Source: Oscillospiraceae bacterium (lineage in GTDB: Bacteria; Bacillota; Clostridia; Oscillospirales; Oscillospiraceae). Taken from it: 40,083 nucleotides of DNA. This document shows positions 1 to 8,772 of the stretch, one piece after another. The translations under genes were made by a program, and so were the position numbers. The stretch covers positions 1-40,083 of the forward strand of contig JAEETX010000017.1 of the NCBI GenBank assembly GCA_016286665.1, in the 5' to 3' direction. Positions within the stretch are counted from its first letter, which is position 1, and the number at the start of each line of letters is the position of its first letter. A model generated the notes under the pieces. It was not told where the DNA came from and did not search any database. It worked only from the letters and a program-made list of their open reading frames with translations.

Positions 1-224
1 CCACACCGACCCCCGCCATGAGCGCCGCGGAAAAGAAGGCCATTGCCGAGGGCTATATCGACCGGGCGGTGGAGGACTTGATCGCGGCCATCGGTCAGCC
101 CGAATCCTCGGACTATGCCCCCAGCTGCCTGGGAGAAGGGGACGACGGGAATCTCTATTATGACGGCTTTATCGTCTACACCTATCGGGAAGACGGAACG
201 GAGACGGTGGTTTATGTGGAGTAA
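1..224 (+). CDS. C-terminal end of a secreted or lipid-anchored hypothetical protein (5' partial)
   Basis: The reading frame is open from the first full codon of the window (position 3) to a TAA at 222-224. The gene therefore begins upstream and only about 73 residues are visible. They start with a Thr/Pro linker (TPTPAM), as found after a lipid anchor. A small acidic domain follows (DLIAAIGQPESSDYAPSCLG, then YYDGFIVYTYREDGTETVVYV) that looks like a compact beta-rich extracellular domain. The ATG at 18 lies in the linker and is probably internal. The stop overlaps the next gene by 11 bases, so the two are probably co-transcribed. Function unknown. Confidence 0.6.
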   Translation, partial: TPTPAMSAAEKKAIAEGYIDRAVEDLIAAIGQPESSDYAPSCLGEGDDGNLYYDGFIVYTYREDGTETVVYVE

Positions 225-1536
225 ACGCATTTGGCGGACGAGCGCCCTGACGCTGATCCTGGCGCTGCTGCTGGCCCTTCCGGGGCTGGCCGCGGTCCAT
301 GCGACCCAGCTGCACCTGACCCTGCGCCGGGGGGAGGCGCGGCACGAAGCTTATCTGCACGGCTATGACGACGGCCTGTTCCGCCCCAACGGGTTCATCA
401 CCCGCGCGGAGGAGGCGCAGATGATCTATAACCTGCTGGAGGATAAGCCCGCGGACCGGGCGGCGCTGTCGGACGTCTACCGGGGCGACTGGTATTACGA
501 CGCCCTGGGCCTGCTGGCGGCGGCGGGGATCGTGAGCCCCGATGCATTCGGCTGCGTGGAACCCAATGCCCAGCTGACCAGGGCCCAGTTCCTGACCATG
601 CTGGTCAATCTCTTCCCCAATCTGCCGGAAGTCGATTGCAGCTATCCCGATCTTTCCCGCTCGGACCCGTGGTACGGCGCGATCGCCAAGGCCACCGCCG
701 CCGGCTGGGTGAACGGCTATGAGGACGGCACCTTCCGTGCCGAGGGCAAGGTGACGCGGGCGGAGGCTGCGACCATCATCAACCGGGCGCTGGGCCGCCG
801 CGCGGACCGCGTACTGCTGGATGCGCAGCTGGTGATCCCCCTGTACGGGGACCTTACCCCCGCCCATTGGGCCTACTATGAGATCATGGAGGCCAGCATC
901 AGCCATCGGGTGGACCCGGAGGAGACCGTGGAGACCTGGATCGAGACGGACGAAGCTGCCCTTCGTTTCCCCAGCGGACCGGTCTTCGCCGGCCTGGAGC
1001 TCTACTATGCCGATGAAAACGGCTATATCGTCCGGGATCAGACGGTGGGCACTCTGTATTTCGGCGCAAACGGCCGCTATACCAGCCGGGATGCGGAGCT
1101 GGACGACTATGTCCGCGGCATCCTGTCGGAGATCGTCACGGAGGATATGACCCCGGAGGAGAAGCTCCTTGCCGCCTATGATTATGTGGTGGGCGCTTAC
1201 AGCTACCTGCGCCGCAGCGACGCCTACGATCCCGGCGTCACCGGCTGGGAGGTGGAGGAAGCCCTCACCATCCTGCGGACCGGCAGGGGCAACTGCTACT
1301 GCTATGCCGGGATCATGTGCCTCCTGGCCCGCCAGCTGGGCTACGACGCCAAGGCCATCTCCGGGACCTGCAACTGGACCCCCCGGCCCCACGCCTGGGT
1401 GGAGATCGAATTCGACGGGGTGCCCTATATCTTTGACACAGAGATGGAAATGGCCTCCAAGGGAAAGTACGGAGATCATCACTTCTATATGCTCTCCTAC
1501 GATATCGAAGCCACGCTTTGGCCGTACAACAAGTGA
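214..1536 (+). CDS. S-layer homology / transglutaminase-like cell-wall protein
   Basis: This 440-residue exported protein has a short basic N-terminus and a hydrophobic signal segment (residues 8-28). Three SLH-like repeats follow, recognisable by HGYDDGLFRPNGFITRAE and NGYEDGTFRAEGKVTRAEA. SLH repeats bind secondary cell-wall polymers, so the protein should sit on the wall. The C-terminal third has a transglutaminase-like fold with the expected triad: C361 (GRGNCYCYAG), H393 (RPHAWVEI) and D408 (YIFDTEME). Such domains act as peptidases or cross-linkers on peptides. I chose the ATG at 214 because it begins a proper signal peptide; it overlaps the upstream stop. The longer frame from 115 has no signal peptide. 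Confidence 0.85.
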   Translation: MWSKRIWRTSALTLILALLLALPGLAAVHATQLHLTLRRGEARHEAYLHGYDDGLFRPNGFITRAEEAQMIYNLLEDKPADRAALSDVYRGDWYYDALGLLAAAGIVSPDAFGCVEPNAQLTRAQFLTMLVNLFPNLPEVDCSYPDLSRSDPWYGAIAKATAAGWVNGYEDGTFRAEGKVTRAEAATIINRALGRRADRVLLDAQLVIPLYGDLTPAHWAYYEIMEASISHRVDPEETVETWIETDEAALRFPSGPVFAGLELYYADENGYIVRDQTVGTLYFGANGRYTSRDAELDDYVRGILSEIVTEDMTPEEKLLAAYDYVVGAYSYLRRSDAYDPGVTGWEVEEALTILRTGRGNCYCYAGIMCLLARQLGYDAKAISGTCNWTPRPHAWVEIEFDGVPYIFDTEMEMASKGKYGDHHFYMLSYDIEATLWPYNK

Positions 1537-1544
1537 GCAAAGCC

Positions 1545-3515
1545 ATGAGCAAAGCCGGAAAATGGATGTTTGCCGCCGCGGTGATCCTGCTGGCGGCCGC
1601 TCTGGCGCTGGGTGGAGTCTTCTTCACGCAGCGCCGGCGTTTTATGGAAGCGCCGCTCACCATGGGCGCGGAGCGGCAGATCGGCCTGGAGCGGCAGGCG
1701 GACGGTTCCGTGCGCATGGATTGGCCGGGAGAGAGGGGCGAGGACCGGTATTATCTGGAGGTCCGCCGGGCCGGGCAGGCGGAGGGAGAAGCCTTGTTCT
1801 CCGCCCTCTGCGACGAATCGGAATGCCTGCTTCCGGCAAGTCTTCCCCAGGAGGAAACGCTGGAAATGCGCGTCTTTGCCCGCAGCGTCTGGGAGATGCT
1901 GGGCAGACGAGAAGTGCGCCTCTGCGACGATCCCATCAGCGTGACCTGTCTGCTGGCCAGTCCGGCTGCGGAGGAGCTGTCGGTTGCCTGCGACGCGGCC
2001 TCCTCCACGGCGACGCTCTCCTGGAAAGGAAGGGCTGAGGATCGTTATCGCCTCTATTTCCGCCGGAACGGGGAGGAGCCCCGATTGCTGGGGGAGCTCA
2101 GCGGGGAGAGTACCGTCCTGCGCATCGGGGAGGGGGGCGACCTTCCCATGCCCCTGCGGGGGGATACCTACGCTTTCTGGCTGGAGGCTTATCGGGAGGA
2201 ACCGGGCGTCCGCAATCCCGGCGTCAGTACGGAGGAGGCCGCTTTCACCCGGGAGGACCTGCTGGGCGTGACCCTGAACCTCAGCTGCACCGCCGAAGAC
2301 GACAGCTCCTGGCTTCTGCGCTGGGACGAGACCAAGGGAGAACGCTATCTCGTCCAGCGCATGGACGGGGCTGAGGGAACTTGGCAGACCGTGGCGGAGG
2401 TCCCGGCGGGGGAGGAGCGGGTGTTTTTCACCGGCCATCTGCCGCCCTTCGGAGAATTCCGCTTCCGAGTTTCCGCCGAGGGCGGCCAGGTGCAGCCGGA
2501 CGGGCCCTGTGCCGTTATGCCGGAGGAGGCAAGCGCCAGCACCGCCGCGACCCTCGCCAATGCCGCCGCCTGGAGCGTCACAGAGCTGGGACTTTATGCG
2601 GATGCGCAGCGGCAGGAGAAGATCGGCGTCCTTCCCATGGACAGGGCCGTCTGCGTCCTGGGAGAAGAAAACGGCTCCCTGCTGGTGGGCACACCGGCGG
2701 GAAGCGCTTATGTGGACGCGAACTACTGCATGATCGATCTGCCGGATTATGTGGGAGACCTCTGCGAATACCGGATCACCAACAGCGTCGCTTCGATCTA
2801 CATGGTCCACGGCGTTCCCATGGAGAACATGACGGGAGAGATTATCACCGGCTATGAGGCGGTGGCCCTGCCCGACGGCGGCTATCTGGCGCCGCTGCTG
2901 TACCCCACGGCGCAGAAGCTCATCGCCGCGGCGCTGGCGTTGGAAGCGGACGGCTACCGGCTGCGCATCTATGATTCCTTCCGCCCGCACATCGCCACCA
3001 GGGCGGTCTACGACCAGGCAATGAAGCTGATGGAGGAGCCGGTATCCGATGAGGAAGACGCCCTGACCTATCGCCAGCTCATGACCGGCGACAGCTACAG
3101 TCTCTGGGACTTCCTGGCTGCGGGCATTTCCAAGCACAACCGGGGCATCGCCGTGGATGTGGCGCTGGTGGATATCGCCACCGGGGAAGAACTGCGGATG
3201 CAGAGCGACATCCACGACCTGAGCTGGCATGCCGCCACGGCGTATAACGACGCCAATGCCGCCATGCTGGCGGGCTATATGCGCGCGGCGGGCTTCGGCA
3301 CCCTGTTCAGCGAGTGGTGGCATTTCCAGGATATGGAAACCCTGAACAGCCTGGAGCCGCCCTACCGCAGCCAGGGCGTGACGCCGGAGGGCTGGAGAAG
3401 GGACGACCGCGGCTGGCGTTACCGCTGCGCCGACGGCAGTTTCCTCACGGGAGAGGCGCGGGAGATCGACGGGAGCGTCTGGTCCTTCGGCGAGGACGGC
3501 TATCTGCTGCCGTGA
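1545..3515 (+). CDS. Membrane-anchored D-Ala-D-Ala dipeptidase/carboxypeptidase-like protein (peptidase M15 family)
   Basis: A 656-residue protein with one N-terminal membrane segment (residues 8-28) and long beta-rich repeats that resemble fibronectin-type or SH3-like modules (residues 40-400). A C-terminal zinc peptidase domain runs to about residue 600. The M15 signature is complete: SKHNRGIAVD supplies H531 and D538, and EWWHF supplies catalytic E590 and ligand H593. The YDSFRP segment before it is typical of VanX/VanY. These enzymes trim D-Ala-D-Ala peptides outside the membrane. The tail ends in a Trp/Tyr-rich segment like a cell-wall-binding repeat. ATG 1545 lies 8 bases after the upstream stop; TTG 1518 and GTG 1533 are in-frame alternatives. 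There are no resistance-gene neighbours, so wall remodelling is likelier than glycopeptide resistance. Confidence 0.85.
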   Translation: MSKAGKWMFAAAVILLAAALALGGVFFTQRRRFMEAPLTMGAERQIGLERQADGSVRMDWPGERGEDRYYLEVRRAGQAEGEALFSALCDESECLLPASLPQEETLEMRVFARSVWEMLGRREVRLCDDPISVTCLLASPAAEELSVACDAASSTATLSWKGRAEDRYRLYFRRNGEEPRLLGELSGESTVLRIGEGGDLPMPLRGDTYAFWLEAYREEPGVRNPGVSTEEAAFTREDLLGVTLNLSCTAEDDSSWLLRWDETKGERYLVQRMDGAEGTWQTVAEVPAGEERVFFTGHLPPFGEFRFRVSAEGGQVQPDGPCAVMPEEASASTAATLANAAAWSVTELGLYADAQRQEKIGVLPMDRAVCVLGEENGSLLVGTPAGSAYVDANYCMIDLPDYVGDLCEYRITNSVASIYMVHGVPMENMTGEIITGYEAVALPDGGYLAPLLYPTAQKLIAAALALEADGYRLRIYDSFRPHIATRAVYDQAMKLMEEPVSDEEDALTYRQLMTGDSYSLWDFLAAGISKHNRGIAVDVALVDIATGEELRMQSDIHDLSWHAATAYNDANAAMLAGYMRAAGFGTLFSEWWHFQDMETLNSLEPPYRSQGVTPEGWRRDDRGWRYRCADGSFLTGEAREIDGSVWSFGEDGYLLP

Positions 3516-3630
3516 CCGCCGTCCGAAAAGAAATAACTGCGTGTACGATGACTTCTCAGCGTTTCCCAGGAAAAGCGCTGCATACCGGTAAGAACGAAAT
3601 CCCTTCTTATCCGACGCGGGAAACGGAAAC

Positions 3631-3662
3631 GGGGAGGAGCGGCCCGCAGGCGGCTCCTCCCC
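3631..3662. terminator. Convergent hairpin between the M15 peptidase and the acyltransferase-fold gene
   Basis: A perfect 10-bp stem (GGGGAGGAGC / GCTCCTCCCC) with a 12-base loop sits between two convergent genes. Neither strand has a strong U-tract; on the minus strand a short T-rich stretch follows. It probably ends both transcripts. Confidence 0.55.
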
Positions 3663-3677
3663 GATAGGTTTGTGTCG

Positions 3678-4508
3678 TTATACCGTTGCTTCTTCCTTTT
3701 CCGGCAGCTTTTCCAGCTGCTCCGGCTTTTGCAGCAGCTTGCGGAAATATCCGAAAGCGTTGGCGAAGTAGAGACCGGAGGCGATGCGTTCGTCCATGAC
3801 CACGCCCAGGGGGATGCACCGCTCGAACTTGATCCCCTCGCTGGTGCGCTTGGGGACCTCATGCATGGTGCCGATGGTGACGGAGACGCTGGTGGTGCCG
3901 AAGTCATAGACATGGTGATAGATGTGGTTGGTCCGGATGCTGGCCAGGTTGGAGATGAGCATGCTGGCATGGAAGGGGCTGGCCTTCACAAGGCCTCTGG
4001 GCAGCAGACCGTGCCGGTCCGCGAAGCGGAGAAGGGCCATGAGGAAGCCCAGAAGGGGCTTCAGCTTGAGCAGGACGCGGATCGCCTTGTCCAGGGACTG
4101 ATCGTCCTCCTCGTTGCGGCTGACGTCCACAAAGCTCTCGATCTTTTTCTGGACAGAGAACAGATCGTCGGAATCCGACAGCACGATCTTGTTCATGCTC
4201 TCGCCGCCGCCGGGCTTCAGCACCACCATGCTGACGGTTTTGTCCACGTGTTCATAAATGGTCTTGTTGCCGATAAAGCGGTTCAGATCCGGATATTTGT
4301 CCAGCGTGCGGAGGTAGGCGGTGATGAGCAGGGCCATGTGGTTGACCGGCGTACCTTCCTTCCGCTTCTGGTTCATATAATTCCGCAGGGGTTCCTCCGG
4401 AATATCCACCGTGATCATGTTCATGGCGTCATAGCGGTGGGTGAGAAAATAGGGGATCAGATAATAGATCGGCTCGTCCTGGCTGACTTTGCGGCCGTCG
4501 CAGCGCAT
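3678..4508 (-). CDS. 2-oxoacid dehydrogenase E2 / chloramphenicol acetyltransferase-fold protein
   Basis: This 276-residue protein resembles stand-alone catalytic domains of the E2 acyltransferase/CAT superfamily. It has LIPYFLTHRYDAMNMITVDI, VNHMALLITAYLRTLDKYPDLNRF, and a C-terminal LGVVMDERIASGLYFANAFGYF. In the E2/CAT family the C-terminal motif is HxxxDG; here the region reads VMDERIASG, without the histidine at the expected place, so catalysis is doubtful. There is no lipoyl domain. I chose the ATG at 4508 because a GGAGGAA site lies 6 bases upstream, whereas the ATG at 4529 has no such site. A good promoter precedes it. It is a single-gene unit, converging on the M15 peptidase gene. 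Confidence 0.7.
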   Translation of the reverse strand: MRCDGRKVSQDEPIYYLIPYFLTHRYDAMNMITVDIPEEPLRNYMNQKRKEGTPVNHMALLITAYLRTLDKYPDLNRFIGNKTIYEHVDKTVSMVVLKPGGGESMNKIVLSDSDDLFSVQKKIESFVDVSRNEEDDQSLDKAIRVLLKLKPLLGFLMALLRFADRHGLLPRGLVKASPFHASMLISNLASIRTNHIYHHVYDFGTTSVSVTIGTMHEVPKRTSEGIKFERCIPLGVVMDERIASGLYFANAFGYFRKLLQKPEQLEKLPEKEEATV

Positions 4509-4544
4509 GTCCACTTCCTCCACTGACATTCATAGTTTATTCAC

Positions 4545-4573
4545 ACTTTACCCGTTCCTGCGCCGTTTGTCAA
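4545..4573 (-). promoter_or_regulatory. Sigma-A-type promoter of the acyltransferase-fold gene
   Basis: On the minus strand, TTGACA (4573-4568), a 17-base spacer and TAAAGT (4550-4545) lie just upstream of the gene starting at 4508. Confidence 0.6.
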
Positions 4574-4628
4574 TGTTTTTATCCGGAAGCGCGACAGACG
4601 GGGCCGCGGGAAGGGCGCGGGAGAACGC

Positions 4629-4657
4629 TTGTCACCGCGGACCTTTCATGATATGAT
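4629..4657 (+). promoter_or_regulatory. Sigma-A-type promoter of the lipoprotein gene
   Basis: TTGTCA (4629-4634), a 17-base spacer and TATGAT (4652-4657) lie 56 bases upstream of the ATG at 4714. Confidence 0.65.
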
Positions 4658-4713
4658 GGATATGCTGAAGGAAACGACAACCGCACGGCGGAACAACGAA
4701 AGGACAGAGGAGC

Positions 4714-5229
4714 ATGATCATTCGAATCAAACGCCTGTTTTGCCTCCTGATGGCTGCGCTGCTGCTGGCGTCCCTGGGGGGCTGTTTGGGAAAACCGGAA
4801 TATGAAAACCGCCCCTATGAGCCAGATACCCCCGCCCCTTCGCCGCTGAACGGCGTTTTCACTTCCGAGGGCGGGAGCATGACCTTCAACGGGGACGGGA
4901 AAACGATCGTCCTGGACCTGGAATCCGGATTCGCCGGCCGCACCGGCCTTCCCGCGGGGCACAGCGAGGGGACCTTCGCTTTCGTCCAGGACCTTCCGCC
5001 CTACGGTCATGTGGATGTGCGCTACGACACAGCCCATGACCTGGACATCACCGTCGGCGAAGGGGAGGACCGTATTTTTGTCACCCTGGAGATCGGCTAT
5101 ATCAGCGAGGACGGCTCCACCGCCATGGTCTACATCGGCGCGGTGACGGAAACCTGCATCCCGATCCTGCTGACGGAGGGGACGTACGAGAATTTCCTGT
5201 TTCAAAAGCAGGGAACGGAAGCAAAATAA
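4714..5229 (+). CDS. Small lipoprotein, function unknown
   Basis: A 171-residue protein with a clear lipoprotein signal: basic MIIRIKR, a hydrophobic core and the lipobox LGGC, with the lipidated cysteine at residue 24. A Pro-rich linker (TPAPSPLNG) leads to a beta-rich domain of about 120 residues (GVFTSEGGSMTFNGDGKTI onwards), probably on the outer face of the membrane. The ATG has a GAGGAG site 5 bases upstream and its own promoter, so it is monocistronic. The MITE-like element follows 14 bases after the stop. I do not recognise the family. Confidence 0.8.
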   Translation: MIIRIKRLFCLLMAALLLASLGGCLGKPEYENRPYEPDTPAPSPLNGVFTSEGGSMTFNGDGKTIVLDLESGFAGRTGLPAGHSEGTFAFVQDLPPYGHVDVRYDTAHDLDITVGEGEDRIFVTLEIGYISEDGSTAMVYIGAVTETCIPILLTEGTYENFLFQKQGTEAK

Positions 5230-5243
5230 CAGATAAGGGAAGC

Positions 5244-5444
5244 AATACTAAACTCCCATTGAAACTAGACAAGGAATTGCGAGGATGACTTGTGTCAGCG
5301 GTAGCACACGCGTCCCTGCCAGGGGCCCTCGCGCGCGGAATGAGGCGTCGGACGCAGGCGGGCTATCGCCCGTCAAGGATGACAACGAAGGATGGCGCAA
5401 ATCAGACCGCAAGGACTGTCGTATTTTAATGGAAGTTTAGTATT
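5244..5444. mobile_element. MITE-like element with terminal inverted repeats
   Basis: About 201 bases without a credible gene, bounded by inverted ends. The left end begins AATACTAAACTCCCATTGAA; the reverse complement of the right end begins AATACTAAACTTCCATTAAA. They differ at two of these 20 positions. The interior is GC-rich with further palindromic pieces (for example GGGCTATCGCCC near 5360). No obvious target-site duplication is visible. Structure and size fit a miniature inverted-repeat element moved by a transposase encoded elsewhere; a structured non-mobile repeat is the alternative. Confidence 0.65.
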
Positions 5445-5445
5445 A

Positions 5446-5483
5446 GGAAAAACCGGGCTCCGCAGTTCCTGCGGGGCCCGGTT
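5446..5483 (-). terminator. Rho-independent terminator of the SDR operon
   Basis: On the minus strand a 15-bp stem (one G-T pair, loop of 3, positions 5483-5451) is followed directly by TTTTT, 18 bases beyond the SDR stop. Strong intrinsic terminator. It abuts the MITE-like element. Confidence 0.85.
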
Positions 5484-5500
5484 TGCGTCTTGACCGATCG

Positions 5501-6289
5501 TCAGCTGGCGGCGGAGACCTTGGAGTCCACGTGCATGCCCATACCGGCGGTGTGGGCGGAGACCTCGGAAGCCAGGTAGAGCACCGCATTGGCGACTTCT
5601 TCCGGCTTCGCGTAGCGCTTGTCCATGGCGTAGGTGCCTGCCAGCATTGCCATGGCTTCCTCGTGGGTCATGCTGTCGCCGAAGAAATCCTTCTCGATGC
5701 GCAGCATCATGGGGGTGTCCACGGGGCCGGGGCAGATGTAGTTCACATGGATACCCAAAGGGCCGAGCTCCATAGCGACGCACTTGGTGAGGCCGGCAAC
5801 CGCATATTTGGAGGAGACGTAGGCGCTGTTGGAGGCGGTGGGCTCATAAGCCGCGGCGGAGGCGATCACTACCACGCTGCCGGACTGCTTCTCGATCAGG
5901 GTGGGAGCGGCGTACTTCATGGTGAGCATCACGGCGAACACATTGAGCATATAGGTCTGCTCAAAGAGTTCCAGCGTCATGTCCTGCACCGGGTGGGCCT
6001 TGCCCTCATAGCCGGCGTTGGGCACGATCACGTCCAGCGTGCCGAAGCGGGCCTTGGCCTGCTCCACGAAGTTCTTGATGTCCTCCTCCTTGTTCAGGTC
6101 GGCGACGAAGCCGGCCACCTGGCCCTCAGCGGCTCCCAGGGTGGGCAGCAGCTCGTCGATCTTCTTCTGGCTGGTGGAGGAAAAAGCGACCTTAGCGCCC
6201 TCTCCGATGAAGCCCTTCACGATGGCCGTGCCGATGCCGCCGGTGCCTCCGGTGACCAGGACGACCTTGTCCTTCAGCTTGAGATCCAT
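5501..6289 (-). CDS. Short-chain dehydrogenase/reductase (SDR)
   Basis: A 262-residue classical SDR that binds NAD(P)(H). The cofactor loop TGGTGGIG is at residues 13-20, NAG at 91-93, and the catalytic S144 and Y157-x3-K161 (AYVSSK) are present. A PGPVDTPM segment follows. The length is normal for a cytosolic tetrameric SDR. The start has AGGAG 5 bases upstream. It is the last gene of a four-gene unit, 36 bases after the zinc-ribbon protein, and it shares that unit with a large Fe-S flavoenzyme. The pair suggests successive reduction of a carbonyl or enone compound. The substrate cannot be read from the sequence; bile-acid or ketone chemistry is only a guess. Confidence 0.9.
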   Translation of the reverse strand: MDLKLKDKVVLVTGGTGGIGTAIVKGFIGEGAKVAFSSTSQKKIDELLPTLGAAEGQVAGFVADLNKEEDIKNFVEQAKARFGTLDVIVPNAGYEGKAHPVQDMTLELFEQTYMLNVFAVMLTMKYAAPTLIEKQSGSVVVIASAAAYEPTASNSAYVSSKYAVAGLTKCVAMELGPLGIHVNYICPGPVDTPMMLRIEKDFFGDSMTHEEAMAMLAGTYAMDKRYAKPEEVANAVLYLASEVSAHTAGMGMHVDSKVSAAS

Positions 6290-6325
6290 GGTTTCTCCTT
6301 TTGTTTATGTGAAAATAGGGTACGC

Positions 6326-6784
6326 TTACTTCAGAAAGCCCAGCTTGCAGACGATGGCGGGTTCCTTGGCCTGGCCCTTGCAGATCTGGAAGAAGCAGAT
6401 GATCCGGACGACCAGCAGGATGATGACGCAGATGCCGCCGGCAATGGGCACCAGGATGGTCCAGCACAGCACCGCGCTGCAGATGGCGACGATGGCCTGG
6501 CAGACGCAGATTTTCAGATACTGGCGCGCATGGAAATTGGCATAGGGGGAATTCCCCTTGGCCAGCAGGGCGGCGATGAGCCCGACGACGCCCAGCAGAT
6601 AGGGCAGCATGGCGATGACCTTGTTGTCGGAAATATCGGCGGCGTCGAATTCCGCGGTGTGGTCCGTGGGGTCGACGTACGGTGTGCCGGCGCTCGTTGC
6701 CTGCAGGGTCAGGGGATCGCCGCAGTTGGGGCAGGACACGGCCCCTTCTTCCAGCGGAGAGCCGCAGTTGGGACAAAATTTCAT
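6326..6784 (-). CDS. Zinc-ribbon membrane protein
   Basis: A 152-residue protein. It starts with a rubredoxin-type zinc ribbon (CPNC at 4-7 and CPNC at 18-21) and continues through a polar linker into three hydrophobic segments (about 58-75, 88-108 and 112-135). The membrane part resembles the DUF4870-type proteins often attached to zinc ribbons. The role is unknown, perhaps as a membrane partner or stress-related protein. AGGAG lies upstream of the ATG. It is the third gene of the operon, 24 bases after the flavoenzyme gene. Confidence 0.8.
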   Translation of the reverse strand: MKFCPNCGSPLEEGAVSCPNCGDPLTLQATSAGTPYVDPTDHTAEFDAADISDNKVIAMLPYLLGVVGLIAALLAKGNSPYANFHARQYLKICVCQAIVAICSAVLCWTILVPIAGGICVIILLVVRIICFFQICKGQAKEPAIVCKLGFLK

Positions 6785-6808
6785 CGTATGGTCTCCTTTC
6801 GTTAAAAA

Positions 6809-8749
6809 TCAAATATTCCTGGCTATGGCGTCCGCCATAGTGGTGGCCTGCAGAATGTTTTTGGGCGTCAGGCAGTCGCCCAGAGCGTAGAATTCCGGCG
6901 CACAGAAGCGCAGGGCGTCGGCTTCCTCCCGGAGGGGCTTCTGCCCCATGGCACATAGGACGCTGTCGGCGGGAAAATGTTCCTCTTTTTCCCCGCGAAG
7001 CCCGGTCACGCCGCTTTCATCCACCTTCAGGACGCGGGTGCCCAGGGCGAGGCGGATGTTTTTCGCCTTGATCTCGGCGTCCAGGGCGTTTTGGTGCAGA
7101 ATGTTGCCGCCGTTGTTGAGCATGGGCAGCATCTCGATCACGGTCACCTCCCGGCCCAGAACGGCCAGGTGGATGGCAAGCTCTACGCCCACCAGACCGC
7201 CGCCCAGCACCGCGACCCGCCGGCCGACCTTTTCCGCATGCCGGTAGGCCTCCTCCGCCGTCAGCACGTTGGGACCGTCCAGCCCGGGGATGGGGGGCGC
7301 GCTCGGCCTGGCCCCCAGGGCTGCCAGCAGCACATCCGGCCCGATCTCCGCCGCCAGGGCGGGGGTGACGGGGGTGTTCAGCCGGACTTCGATATCCCGC
7401 CGGGCGATCTCCCGGCGCTGGAATTCCAGATAGGCCTTGATCTTCTTCTTGAAGGGCACGTCCTCCTCGCAGAGGAGCGCGCCGCCCAGCTTGTCCGTCT
7501 TTTCGCAGAGGATGACCTTATGGCCCCGGTCAGCGCAGCTGATAGCCGCCTGCATCCCGCCGACGCCGCCGCCGGCGATGAGCACGGTCTTTGCCTTTTC
7601 TGCCCCGGAGGCATAGCGATGCTCCAGCTCCCGGCCGATGCGGGGATTCACGGCGCAGTAGATCTGCCCGTTGGTGATGAGGTGGGAGAAGCAGGTGAGG
7701 CAGCGGAGGCAGGGACGGATCTCCTCCCGGCGGCCTGCCCTGGCCTTGTTGGGCAGCTCCGGATCCGCCAGCAGGGCGCGGGCGATCTCCACCACGTCCG
7801 CCTTGCCGGAAGCGATGATCTCCTCCAGAAGCTCCGGGTCGCTGTGCGCGCCAACGGTAGCCACCGGCACCTTCACATGGGGCTTGATGGCCGCGGCGTA
7901 GCCCACGTTGCAGCTGTCCTCGGAGAAGACGGAGGGGTGGGTGACGCAGAAGACCTCCGCATACTCGTGGTGCCCGGCGGAGACGTGGAGCAGGTCGCAA
8001 TGGCCGTCCAGCTGTTTCGCGATGGCGATGCCCTCATCCAAATCATAGCCCCGGGGCGTGACCTCGCTGCCGGAGATGCGAACCTCGATGGGGAAGCCGG
8101 GCCCCACCCGTTTGCGGATGGCGTCCAGGATCGCCACGGGCATGCGGCAGCGGTTCTCCAGGGTGCCGCCCCAGCGGTCGGTGCGGGTGTTTACCTTGCT
8201 GCTGAGGAACTGGCTCAGGCCCCAGCCGTGGCCCATGTGGACCGTGACCATGCCGAAGCCGCAGGATTTGAAAAAGGCCGCGGCGGCGGCATAGCGCTCG
8301 ATGGTGGCCTCGATGACCTCCTCCGGCATCTGCCGGTATTCTTCACCGGCGGCGGTGACGCCGTCCACCGGACCGTAGACGGTGTGCCCGGCGGCGCGGC
8401 TGGCATAGGCGTAAAGCCCCGCGTGGCTCAGCTCCGCGGAGGCGACGCAGCCGTAGCGGCTGACGCCCATGGAGAACATGTTGAACGCATGATGGTTGCC
8501 GGGGTCGTCCGCCCGGACCATGTCTTCGCCGAAAAGACCGTTCACGCTGTCCACACAGCAGTCTCCCAGGCAAACGGAGGCCGCGCCGCCCCTGGCTTTC
8601 TCCTCATAGAAAGCCACGCACTCGGCAGTGGGCCGGTTTTTGGAATCCAGGCTCCGCCCGGACATGGGGGAGGCAAAGATGCGGTTGCGGAACTGCTGGC
8701 TGCCCAAACGGATGGGGGTGAACAGGTGGGGATAGGGGCACTGATACAT
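6809..8749 (-). CDS. NADH:flavin oxidoreductase with 4Fe-4S and FAD/NAD domains (2,4-dienoyl-CoA reductase / BaiCD-BaiH type)
   Basis: A 646-residue three-domain redox enzyme. Residues 1-340 form an FMN-binding TIM barrel of the old yellow enzyme family (HMGHGWGLSQFLSSKVN, DRWGG). Residues 345-366 hold four cysteines (C347, C350, C353, C365, ending in CAVNP) for a 4Fe-4S cluster. The rest has two Rossmann motifs, AGGGVGG (392-398) and VLGGGLVGVE (near 520), for FAD and NADH. The family reduces C=C bonds next to a carbonyl: enoates, dienoyl-CoA, or bile-acid intermediates (BaiCD/BaiH). The substrate here is unknown; no bai gene context is present apart from the SDR. AGGAG precedes the ATG. It is cotranscribed with the 8773-9375 gene (23-base gap). 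Confidence 0.9.
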   Translation of the reverse strand: MYQCPYPHLFTPIRLGSQQFRNRIFASPMSGRSLDSKNRPTAECVAFYEEKARGGAASVCLGDCCVDSVNGLFGEDMVRADDPGNHHAFNMFSMGVSRYGCVASAELSHAGLYAYASRAAGHTVYGPVDGVTAAGEEYRQMPEEVIEATIERYAAAAAFFKSCGFGMVTVHMGHGWGLSQFLSSKVNTRTDRWGGTLENRCRMPVAILDAIRKRVGPGFPIEVRISGSEVTPRGYDLDEGIAIAKQLDGHCDLLHVSAGHHEYAEVFCVTHPSVFSEDSCNVGYAAAIKPHVKVPVATVGAHSDPELLEEIIASGKADVVEIARALLADPELPNKARAGRREEIRPCLRCLTCFSHLITNGQIYCAVNPRIGRELEHRYASGAEKAKTVLIAGGGVGGMQAAISCADRGHKVILCEKTDKLGGALLCEEDVPFKKKIKAYLEFQRREIARRDIEVRLNTPVTPALAAEIGPDVLLAALGARPSAPPIPGLDGPNVLTAEEAYRHAEKVGRRVAVLGGGLVGVELAIHLAVLGREVTVIEMLPMLNNGGNILHQNALDAEIKAKNIRLALGTRVLKVDESGVTGLRGEKEEHFPADSVLCAMGQKPLREEADALRFCAPEFYALGDCLTPKNILQATTMADAIARNI

Positions 8750-8772
8750 GGCGATCTCCTTTGTTGGGATAA

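Noticed and set aside
1545-3515. Glycopeptide-resistance (vanX/vanY) interpretation
   Set aside because: The M15 motifs are present, but there is no vanH/vanA-type ligase or vanRS pair nearby, and the long N-terminal modules fit a housekeeping wall enzyme.
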